Source: Gammaproteobacteria bacterium (GTDB taxonomy: Bacteria > Pseudomonadota > Gammaproteobacteria > Pseudomonadales > Cellvibrionaceae). Taken from it: 64,000 nucleotides of DNA. Where the stretch lies: contig JAGKWO010000001.1 of assembly GCA_021151835.1 (NCBI GenBank), positions 1-64,000 on the forward strand, in the 5' to 3' direction. The notes under the pieces are model-generated. The model made no database searches. It saw nothing but the letters and a program-made list of their open reading frames with translations, and was not told where the DNA came from. The position numbers and the translations under genes were made by a program. Below are positions 38,900 to 46,743 of this stretch, in pieces. Within the stretch, counting starts at the first letter, position 1. Every line of letters begins with the position of its first letter.

Positions 38900-39067
38900 A
38901 GTGATCGCTAACGAATGATGCGGGTTATTTGCCAAATGATTTCATCCTCCGGGCCCAATCCGGCTTTCACTAGCGTAAGGCTTTCTTTATAGTACGCCCG
39001 CGAAATTTATTCCCTGATACTGGCGATTTTACGTTCACACAATCGTCACACCGCGAGGTTAAGCCCC

Positions 39068-40732
39068 ATGGCTCAATACGTATACACAATGCACCGCTTG
39101 GGCAAAATTGTGCCGCCCAAGCGCGAAATCCTGAAAGATATTTCCCTGTCATTTTTCCCCGGCGCCAAGATCGGCGTATTGGGTCTGAACGGGTCCGGTA
39201 AATCCACCCTGCTCAAAATTATGGCCGGTGTAGACCAGGACTTTAACGGCGAGGCCCGCCCGATGCCTGGAATTAAAGTGGGTTATTTACCACAGGAACC
39301 ACAACTAGACCCGGCTAAGGATGTGCGTGGCAATGTGCAAGACGGCGTGCGTGAAGCAGTCGATGCGCTGGCCGAACTGGATCGCATCTACGCCGCTTAC
39401 GCTGAAGCCGATGCCGACTTTGATGACCTCGCCAAAAAACAAGCCTTGTGCGAAGACATCATCCAGGCATGGGATGCCCATAATCTGGATCACACCCTCG
39501 AAGTCGCTGCCGATGCATTGCGCTTGCCGCCATGGGATGCCGATGTAACCAAACTGTCCGGTGGTGAAAAGCGTCGTGTGGCACTTTGCCGCCTGCTGTT
39601 ATCACGCCCGGATATGTTGTTGCTCGACGAACCCACCAACCATCTGGACGCGGAATCAGTGTTCTGGCTGGAGCAATTCCTGCAAAAATTTACCGGTACT
39701 GTAGTGGCGATCACCCACGACCGTTACTTCCTCGATAACGCTGCCAGCTGGATCCTGGAACTGGACCGCGGCCACGGCATTCCGTACGAAGGCAATTATT
39801 CGAGCTGGCTGGAGCAAAAAGAAGCCCGTTTGGCGCAAGAACAACGCACTGAAGCGGCGCACCAAAAGGCATTAAAACAAGAACTGGAATGGGTGCGCCA
39901 AAACCCCAAAGGCCGCCAGGCCAAGAGCAAGGCACGTTTGGCGCGCTTTGATGAATTGCAATCGCAAGAATTCCAGGCGCGCAATGAAACCAACGAAATC
40001 TACATTCCGCCGGGTGAGCGTCTGGGCGATAAGGTTATTGAATTCCACAACGTGTCCAAAGCATACGGTGACCGCTTGCTGATCGATAACCTGAGCTTCA
40101 CTGTGCCTAAAGGTGCGGTAGTCGGGATTATCGGCGGTAACGGCGCGGGTAAATCCACCCTCTTCCGCATGATTGCTGGCCAGGAAAAACCCGATAGTGG
40201 CGAGGTGGTAATCGGTGAAACCGTGAAAGTGGCGTTTGTTGATCAAAGCCGCGACAACCTCGATAACAACAAAACGGTGTGGGAAGCGGTGTCGGATGGT
40301 TCCGATATTCTCAAAATCGGCAACTATGAAGTGTCCTCGCGCTCTTATATCGGCCGTTTTAACTTCAAAGGTTCCGACCAGCAAAAACGTGTGGGCGAGC
40401 TTTCCGGTGGTGAGCGCGGCCGTTTCCATTTGGCCAATACCCTGAAGCAAGGGGCAAACGTATTATTGCTCGACGAACCGTCAAACGATCTGGATATTGA
40501 AACCCTGCGCGCCCTGGAAGATGCGATTCTCGCCTTCCCTGGTTGTACGCTGGTAATCTCGCATGACCGCTGGTTCCTTGACCGTATTGCGACCCATATC
40601 CTCGCCTATGAAGGCGATTCGGATATCGTATTCTTTGAAGGCAACTACACCGATTACCACGAAGACCTGATCAAACGTAAAGGCCAAAACGCCCAACCAC
40701 AGCGGATGAAGTACAAACCGCTGAAAGGATAA
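39068..40732 (+). CDS. ettA: Energy-dependent translational throttle EttA (ABC-F ATPase)
   Basis: A 554-residue ABC-F protein with two ATPase domains: Walker A GLNGSGKST and GGNGAGKST, signatures LSGGEKRR and LSGGERGR, Walker B LLLDEPTN and LLLDEPSND. The linker between them holds the arm and P-site tRNA-interaction region. EttA gates ribosome entry into elongation in response to the ATP/ADP ratio. Length and the opening (MAQYVYTMHRLGKIVPPKR) match EttA closely. GAGG lies about ten bases before the ATG. Confidence 0.97.
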   Translation: MAQYVYTMHRLGKIVPPKREILKDISLSFFPGAKIGVLGLNGSGKSTLLKIMAGVDQDFNGEARPMPGIKVGYLPQEPQLDPAKDVRGNVQDGVREAVDALAELDRIYAAYAEADADFDDLAKKQALCEDIIQAWDAHNLDHTLEVAADALRLPPWDADVTKLSGGEKRRVALCRLLLSRPDMLLLDEPTNHLDAESVFWLEQFLQKFTGTVVAITHDRYFLDNAASWILELDRGHGIPYEGNYSSWLEQKEARLAQEQRTEAAHQKALKQELEWVRQNPKGRQAKSKARLARFDELQSQEFQARNETNEIYIPPGERLGDKVIEFHNVSKAYGDRLLIDNLSFTVPKGAVVGIIGGNGAGKSTLFRMIAGQEKPDSGEVVIGETVKVAFVDQSRDNLDNNKTVWEAVSDGSDILKIGNYEVSSRSYIGRFNFKGSDQQKRVGELSGGERGRFHLANTLKQGANVLLLDEPSNDLDIETLRALEDAILAFPGCTLVISHDRWFLDRIATHILAYEGDSDIVFFEGNYTDYHEDLIKRKGQNAQPQRMKYKPLKG

Positions 40733-40749
40733 GCAAATTCAGTACACAA

Positions 40750-40790
40750 TAAAAAAAGAGGCAGCCATTGTAGCTGCCTCTTTTTTTTCA
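40750..40790 (+). terminator. Intrinsic terminator after ettA
   Basis: AAAAAAGAGGCAGC pairs with GCTGCCTCTTTTTT around CATTGTA, then more T. Confidence 0.9.
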
Positions 40791-40978
40791 AACTCAAATT
40801 ATTACATCACGTTTATTCATTTCATTTTCCACCGCACTACTAGCTAAATGAAATCCAACCCTCTTAGTGCAATCCAATACTAAAAAACCTGCGCATATCC
40901 GCAACGCGCTCCGGGGTTTCGCCAACACATCCGGCTTGAAAGGCTCAACCTATCAATAACAAATCGTAGTAATTTATA

Positions 40979-41019
40979 AAAAAACTACCGGTTCGGTTTA
41001 TTAAAAAACTATCGGTTTG
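40979..41019. repeat. Two direct repeats upstream of the nucleoside hydrolase
   Basis: AAAAAACTACCGGTTCG (40979-40995) and AAAAAACTATCGGTTTG (41003-41019) are 15/17 identical with a 24-base period. They lie in the otherwise empty 442-base gap (40791-41232) before the hydrolase. They could be tandem sites for a regulator; no other feature is visible there beyond a shorter CGTAATAACA duplication near 41089-41105. Confidence 0.45.
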
Positions 41020-41232
41020 CTCTTTTAAAATAACACCTGCACAAAGTTTCAGCGATTAGTCACGCAAATCAACAAAGCCTGCCTAGCGCGTAATAACACG
41101 TAATAACCCGCCATCCATTCAACAACTATGCTTTTTCACGCTTGCTTCATTTGCAGCAGGCATTAACACCGCGCAACAGGAAGTTCTCAATTGCGGACCC
41201 TTTAAAAATATTTCCAAAAATAAGGATTCGTT

Positions 41233-42255
41233 ATGAAAAAAAATGAAAACAAAATCCGTGTTTTAATTGATACGGATGTCGACTTTGATGATTACATGGC
41301 GATGTTATATTTACTAAAACATCCCGCCATTGAGGTTACCGGCATTACGGTTACCGGCAGCGGTGACGTGCATTTAACACCGGGCGTTAACAACGTCAGC
41401 AATATGTTGACCTTACTGGATAACGCCAATGCATTGAAAATCCCGGTTGCACGCGGCGCAAAAGCGCCCATGATTTACAGCAATACCTTTCCCGGTGATG
41501 CCAGGGATGCCGCCGATGCCCATTATGATGCGCCCTTCCCCGGAGAAAATCCCAACGCTCCGCTGGATGATGCACAACTTTTTTTGCGCAATTATTTTAT
41601 TAACAGCGATACACCAACAACGCTCTTGTGTATTGGTGGTGGTTCCAATTGGGGGCGTTTGTTCGACTCCGCTAAAACCGATCCGCAATTGCGTGCAGCA
41701 CTGGATAAAAACCTGGAGCACATTGTAATGATGGGCGGCAACCTGTTGCCGGAATTTGTAACGCCGGGTGCAGAGGGTAACATCCAACCCACCATGCAAC
41801 CCAATCCCTATTACACCAACAAGGTTGCGGAATGGAATATTTTTGTGGATGTGCGCGGTGCGCAGGAAATTTTTGCCGGAGGAATTCCCATCACCCTGGT
41901 TGCATTGAATGCAACCTCACAAGTTCCTATCACCAACGATTTTGTTGCGCGGCTCGCGAACATTAACAATCCCATCGCAAACTTTCTGACAGAAGTGTTA
42001 GAGAGCAGCACCATTAAAGGCGGAATTGGCGCTTACCTGGATTTCTGGGACCCCCTCGCCGCGTGCGTAATTACCAACCCGGAACTCATCACTACCCAAT
42101 CATTTCCAATTCGGGTCGAACAGGAACTCGATGAGGAAAATGATAAATCGGGAATGATTATTGTCGACCAGAACAAGGGCCACTCCGTGAATGTTGCCTT
42201 AACGGCGAATGCCAGTGCGGTGTACAGCACCTTCCTGGAAGTTATCGCCAGCTAG
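41233..42255 (+). CDS. Nucleoside hydrolase family protein with a variant metal motif
   Basis: A 340-residue protein of the inosine/uridine-preferring nucleoside hydrolase fold. The hallmark DTDxGxDD is DTDVDFDD (residues 13-20): all Asp residues remain but Gly is replaced by Asp. The later metal Asp is present in DFWDPLAA; the usual His before it is Trp. MMGGNLLPE and FVDVRGAQEIF are as expected. No signal peptide, so cytoplasmic. It probably cleaves an N-glycosidic bond, but the changed motif leaves substrate uncertain. AAGGA precedes the ATG. The exported haem protein follows 64 bases downstream. Confidence 0.8.
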   Translation: MKKNENKIRVLIDTDVDFDDYMAMLYLLKHPAIEVTGITVTGSGDVHLTPGVNNVSNMLTLLDNANALKIPVARGAKAPMIYSNTFPGDARDAADAHYDAPFPGENPNAPLDDAQLFLRNYFINSDTPTTLLCIGGGSNWGRLFDSAKTDPQLRAALDKNLEHIVMMGGNLLPEFVTPGAEGNIQPTMQPNPYYTNKVAEWNIFVDVRGAQEIFAGGIPITLVALNATSQVPITNDFVARLANINNPIANFLTEVLESSTIKGGIGAYLDFWDPLAACVITNPELITTQSFPIRVEQELDEENDKSGMIIVDQNKGHSVNVALTANASAVYSTFLEVIAS

Positions 42256-42319
42256 CTAACCTCATTCACCACCCCGATTGAGATTTTTCTATTTTTTATT
42301 TTTAAGCAGGATTTTTTTA

Positions 42320-43684
42320 ATGAAACGAGCACTCTTTGCTATTGCCTGCAGTATTGCAGCCAGTGGCGCACTTGCAGAAAGCGCTAAAACAGAAGCTTAT
42401 CGCAACGCGGCTATACCGGCACCCGCTAGCTGGCAGGGGCCAACTTTTAAATTGAGCCATGATTATCCGCAAAAAAAACCGGCGCCTTGTAGCGTTGCCG
42501 AGTGTCCGTGGCTGGGCATTCCGTTACCGACTAAAACCAATTTTACTGACGCCGGTGTTCCTGTGTGGAAAGAAGGCGGTGTTTACGATAATTACATTCA
42601 ATCCATTCTCGATTATGTAAAAAAGGGCCAGACACCGGATTTAAATAACCAGGACGGTTTTCACGTACAAGTCAACGGCAAAACCGAATGGTTCCATATT
42701 CCCTGGATGGCATTTGATAAACACACCGGACGCGAATTTGTGCACGGCTTGACGAATGAACGCACGGCGGTAATCAGCGATTTTTATGGCGAAGAGCGAT
42801 TGGGTTTGCATTCACTCATCGGCGCAACACCGGGTAACGAGCAGGGTTTTGAAACCTGGGCCGTCGGTATGTACAACAGTTATGGCGGTTACACAATCGG
42901 GCAAAGCTGGAGTAAAAAAGGCACGCCAAATATTGAAACTATCAACGGAGTTAAAGCCACCAGAGGCATGCCGTTTATGCAAGGCACAGTGGTGGTTAAA
43001 TTTTTATTCACCACTGCAACCCCGGAAGAAGTTTCCTATTTAAAAGGCAGCCCGGAATGGCAAGCTGATCGCCATGTTGAAGTCGATAACAAATTCCAAT
43101 GCAAACGCGAAGTGCAAACGGTTCGCCTCGTGCAGGTTGATGTGGCAGTTGTCGATGAACGCTCACCCAGCCGCTGGGTTTACGGTACCTTTGCGTATAT
43201 TGCTGGCACAGGAAAAACCGTGTGGGACAACTTGCAACCGGTTGGTTTGCAATGGGGCATGGATTCCTGGACATTCCCCGCTGTTCCCAAAGCAGAATCC
43301 ATTCCCGCCCGCCAAAGTGTGTTGAATAAATCCATCAGCGCTTTTGAACATTATGGTTGCAATGGTCGCCTTGCCGGTCCGGTTGATAACAAACTCAGCT
43401 CATGCCTTTCATGTCATGGTGGTGCTTTTGCCAATACCGCCGGGTACACGTTTTCCGAAGGAACCTATGGCCCGCCCGTATTTGGATTTGAAGGTTTGTG
43501 CACGCAGTACAGCCAGGATAACGCGGAATATTTCCAAACCATCCAATTCCCGCAAGGCTACACCGGTGGCAATTATCCCGATGCAATGAACATGGATACT
43601 TCACTGCAAATGCAAATTGCAATGCAGGAATGGGCGCTGTTCAAACAAAATGGCGTAGCGGCTGCGGAGTGCGCGATCAAATAG
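42320..43684 (+). CDS. Exported protein with one c-type haem motif
   Basis: A 454-residue protein; signal peptide about 1-20 (MKRALFAIACSIAASGALAE). A single CLSCH motif (Cys362, Cys365, His366) near the C-terminus predicts one covalently bound haem. The rest, with many Trp and Tyr and the block GTFAYIAGTGKTVWDNLQPVGLQWG, matches no domain I recognise. Its cofactor and location suggest electron transfer or a redox enzyme in the periplasm. GCAGGA lies about 11 bases before the ATG at 42320. It may share a transcript with the nucleoside hydrolase. Function unknown. Confidence 0.8.
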   Translation: MKRALFAIACSIAASGALAESAKTEAYRNAAIPAPASWQGPTFKLSHDYPQKKPAPCSVAECPWLGIPLPTKTNFTDAGVPVWKEGGVYDNYIQSILDYVKKGQTPDLNNQDGFHVQVNGKTEWFHIPWMAFDKHTGREFVHGLTNERTAVISDFYGEERLGLHSLIGATPGNEQGFETWAVGMYNSYGGYTIGQSWSKKGTPNIETINGVKATRGMPFMQGTVVVKFLFTTATPEEVSYLKGSPEWQADRHVEVDNKFQCKREVQTVRLVQVDVAVVDERSPSRWVYGTFAYIAGTGKTVWDNLQPVGLQWGMDSWTFPAVPKAESIPARQSVLNKSISAFEHYGCNGRLAGPVDNKLSSCLSCHGGAFANTAGYTFSEGTYGPPVFGFEGLCTQYSQDNAEYFQTIQFPQGYTGGNYPDAMNMDTSLQMQIAMQEWALFKQNGVAAAECAIK

Positions 43685-43724
43685 TACCTGTTGCGATAAA
43701 CAATTTCCTTGTATTTTACAGCGA

Positions 43725-43759
43725 TAAAAAAACTGCCGCATTTGCGGCAGTTTTTTATC
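43725..43759. terminator. Bidirectional terminator between convergent genes
   Basis: A long inverted repeat: GATAAAAAAACTGCCGCA pairs with TGCGGCAGTTTTTTATC around a short loop, with T runs on both strands. It serves both the haem protein gene and the convergent solute-binding gene. Confidence 0.9.
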
Positions 43760-43765
43760 AGCCAA

Positions 43766-45016
43766 TCACTGCGCTTGCGATAAAATTTTTTCTACATCCA
43801 CTCCGAACACCATAACACCCAGCGGCTCAAACTTTTCCCCGGTATACAGCGGCACACTGATATCGATTTGGAAACGCTTGGTGGATTCATCGTAATTGAT
43901 GTCGCCAAAGTACAATGTGGTTGCGGGCTTATCATAGGCGCCGGTAAATTTCTCTTCATCGCCCTGCCAATAATCCGAGGTCATATCGCTAATAGCCAGA
44001 TTCAAACCGCGGGCATCAGTAACAATAATCTCCGTAATTACATCCATTGATTGTTTTTTTATTTCGCGCAATTGCGCTGATAATTCCTGGTCAATCAATT
44101 TGATCGGGTAAGCAAAGTCATTTGCCTGAAATGCACTGCGCCATTTTTTATCGCGATCCTGGATTTCCCCATTACTAAGGCGTTTGGTTTTTGCATTTTG
44201 CGCGCGCAACAAGGCCTCCAATCCGGGCAGGCGCTTCCAGCGTTCAATTTTGCGATGCAATAATTCACGGATTTGCTGTTTCTCGTAATCGGAGACTGCA
44301 AAATGCCCGGTTGCACATTTATTGATGGTGGTATTGAACCGGGATAAAAACGCCGGGTTGTTATTGAGGAATTGCTCGTTAAAATAAACGCCCAGCGGAA
44401 CATAACGAAAGAAGCGCGATTGGAAATTATCCGGATTCAATGTTAATTCTTTCGCCGCACGGACAAAGTGCTCGCGATCGGCAAGAATCACATCGATACG
44501 TTTACCCTGTAATAGTTTGATTAACTGCGGCAAATTATTCGCACTCATATCCACGGTATAACCACTTTCGCCCAACCAGGTTTCCTGCTGGCTACCCAGG
44601 ATGGAACCGAGCTTGTAACCCTCGCGCCATGATTCCGGTGCAATAGTGTCGCTCCGCCAAAACCAGTACCAGTTTTCCAATACCATCGGCGCTGAAAGTA
44701 CGGCATAAGGATCAACCTGGCGCATTGGAATTGCGGTAAAAAAACCGTCGATACGATTACTTTTGACATCCTGGTAAGCGCGGCGCCAGGGCATAACCTG
44801 CACGGTGAAATCGCGCTTCATATCAGTAAAAATACATTGCAAGTGCGGCAATAAATTCTGACCGGTTCCGGCTGGCAAGTCCGAACTGAACGCAGAGGAA
44901 ATATTGGTAGCGAGGTTCACTGCCTGGCTACCCGCGGCGGGAGCAGCGGTGACTTCGGGGTCAGCCCATGATGCAGTAGAAATTCCCAGCAATATCAATA
45001 CGAAAATCAGTCGCAT
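43766..45016 (-). CDS. Periplasmic solute-binding domain fused to a Cache-like sensor segment
   Basis: A 416-residue exported protein; signal peptide about 1-18 (ends STASWA). Residues 50-270 resemble a type II solute-binding protein (WFWRSDTIAPESW, LADREHFV). The C-terminal 110 residues contain ITEIIVTDARGLNLAISDMTSDYWQGDEEKF, the pattern of periplasmic dCache/PDC sensor domains, and VPLYTGEKFEPLGVMVFGVDV. No membrane segment follows, so it is a free sensor-like protein. The ATG at 45016 has AGGAG; the earlier start lacks it. Partner unknown. Confidence 0.75.
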   Translation of the reverse strand: MRLIFVLILLGISTASWADPEVTAAPAAGSQAVNLATNISSAFSSDLPAGTGQNLLPHLQCIFTDMKRDFTVQVMPWRRAYQDVKSNRIDGFFTAIPMRQVDPYAVLSAPMVLENWYWFWRSDTIAPESWREGYKLGSILGSQQETWLGESGYTVDMSANNLPQLIKLLQGKRIDVILADREHFVRAAKELTLNPDNFQSRFFRYVPLGVYFNEQFLNNNPAFLSRFNTTINKCATGHFAVSDYEKQQIRELLHRKIERWKRLPGLEALLRAQNAKTKRLSNGEIQDRDKKWRSAFQANDFAYPIKLIDQELSAQLREIKKQSMDVITEIIVTDARGLNLAISDMTSDYWQGDEEKFTGAYDKPATTLYFGDINYDESTKRFQIDISVPLYTGEKFEPLGVMVFGVDVEKILSQAQ

Positions 45017-45105
45017 AACGCACTCCTTGAATAGCAATCCTTTTGGATTGGCGCACAAACTCCTGAAAGTATAACCCTTAAAATTTTCCCTGCCGGTTTT
45101 CCGGA

Positions 45106-46602
45106 TTATTCGCGCGCGCGATACCAGCTTGATAAAAACGCCGGCGCCAGGGCAGCTTCTACTTCGGCCGCCAAACGTTCAATGGATTGTTCGCGCACAT
45201 CCTCTAGCGACAACTTGTGTGCCGCTGCCAAACCTGACCAGGCCAATAATTTAACAAGTGCCGCGGGATTATCGAATATTCCATGCAAATAAGTTCCCAA
45301 AATTTGTCCATCACGGCTTAATGCACCTTCCGCTACCAATTCATCGCCTTGCTGCACATAACAGGCCGGGTTACCCAGGGCTTCACCCCGGCTCACACCG
45401 CAATGAATTTCATAGCCCGCAACGGTTGAATGTTTATCCCACAAAAAGCCCTGCCGTTGTTGCAATTGTTTATGCGCTTCCAATTGCGTCGCTAGTGCAA
45501 AATAACCCAGGCCTTGTGAACGACCCGGTGCAGATTCAATCCCCAATGGATCATGGATTTCCTCGCCCAGCATTTGAAAGCCGCCGCAAATTCCCATCAC
45601 TTTTCCGCCGTAACGCAAATGTTTTTTAATTTGCGAATCCCAGTCCTGCTCGCGCAAAAATTGCAAATCAGCACGAACATTTTTGCTGCCGGGGATAATT
45701 ACCAAATCGCAGCCGGGTATTTTCCGGTTGGGCCCCACCCAACTAAAGTCCACCTGCGGATGTAATCGCAATGCATCAAAATCGGTATGGTTGGATATAC
45801 GCGGCAATGCTAAAACTGCCACCCGTAGTTGTGCATCGGTTTTGCGCGCGCTACTCGTCAATGCATCTTCCGCGTCCAGGTACAGCCCATGCAAATACGG
45901 AATAACGCCCAATACCGGTTTGCCGGTTTTTTGCTCCAGCCAATCCAGCCCGGATTGCAATAAACCTCTATCGCCGCGAAAGCGATTAATTACAAAACCC
46001 ATCACCCGCGCCCGCTCGGATTCGCTCAACAATTCCAAGGTGCCTACCAAATGTGCAAACACACCGCCGCGGTCAATATCCGCAATTAAAATTACCGGGC
46101 AATCTATTGCTTCGGCGAACCCCATATTGGCAATATCGCGCTCACGCAAATTAATTTCCGCGGGACTGCCAGCACCCTCCACCACAATAACCTCGTATTG
46201 CTGTTGCAAACGCTGGTGCGAATCCAGCACAAACTCCAGCGCACGGGTTTTGTAATCGTGGTAGACAGCCGCATCCATATCGGTAATGGCTTTGCCTTGC
46301 ACAATAATTTGCGCTTTAGTATCACTAGTGGGCTTGATCAGGATGGGGTTCATATCCGTATGCGGTTGCAAACCGGCGGCTTGTGCCTGCACTGCTTGTG
46401 CGCGGCCAATTTCCCCACCATCAATAGTCACAGCAGAATTTAAAGCCATATTCTGTGGTTTGAATGGAACGACGGCTACACCCTGGTTTTTCAAAATACG
46501 ACACAGGGCCGCCACTAATGTCGATTTGCCCGCATCCGAGGTAGTGCCCTGTACCATTAACGTCCGGGCGCCGGACGTTAATGGAGTTTTGTAATTCACC
46601 AT
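45106..46602 (-). CDS. cobQ: Cobyric acid synthase
   Basis: A 498-residue CobQ/CbiP. The P-loop-like GTTSDAGKSTL opens the ATP-binding domain; the glutamine amidotransferase domain has Cys in GICGGFQMLG and His in GTYLHGIFD. It amidates adenosylcobyrinic a,c-diamide at four positions. The start at 46602 (MVNYKTPLTSGARTLM) gives the family's N-terminus; the frame extends 50 codons further without support. I found no cobalamin riboswitch in the 141 bases before it. cobO lies 4 kb away on the same strand. Confidence 0.96.
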   Translation of the reverse strand: MVNYKTPLTSGARTLMVQGTTSDAGKSTLVAALCRILKNQGVAVVPFKPQNMALNSAVTIDGGEIGRAQAVQAQAAGLQPHTDMNPILIKPTSDTKAQIIVQGKAITDMDAAVYHDYKTRALEFVLDSHQRLQQQYEVIVVEGAGSPAEINLRERDIANMGFAEAIDCPVILIADIDRGGVFAHLVGTLELLSESERARVMGFVINRFRGDRGLLQSGLDWLEQKTGKPVLGVIPYLHGLYLDAEDALTSSARKTDAQLRVAVLALPRISNHTDFDALRLHPQVDFSWVGPNRKIPGCDLVIIPGSKNVRADLQFLREQDWDSQIKKHLRYGGKVMGICGGFQMLGEEIHDPLGIESAPGRSQGLGYFALATQLEAHKQLQQRQGFLWDKHSTVAGYEIHCGVSRGEALGNPACYVQQGDELVAEGALSRDGQILGTYLHGIFDNPAALVKLLAWSGLAAAHKLSLEDVREQSIERLAAEVEAALAPAFLSSWYRARE

Positions 46603-46743
46603 GAACAAACAACCTGTAAAAAAAACGAAAAATAAATTTAGGCGACCTGTAAAATCGCAACCAGCCAACCTAAATAATGTCTGTGATGCACTCACACAGT
46701 CATGAGCTAGACTGTCACTCACACTCCCAAGGGCGGGCAGCGA

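Noticed and set aside
46603..46743. Possible cobalamin riboswitch before cobQ
   Set aside because: No B12 box or GGGAA/GCCCCCGC blocks are seen on the minus strand.
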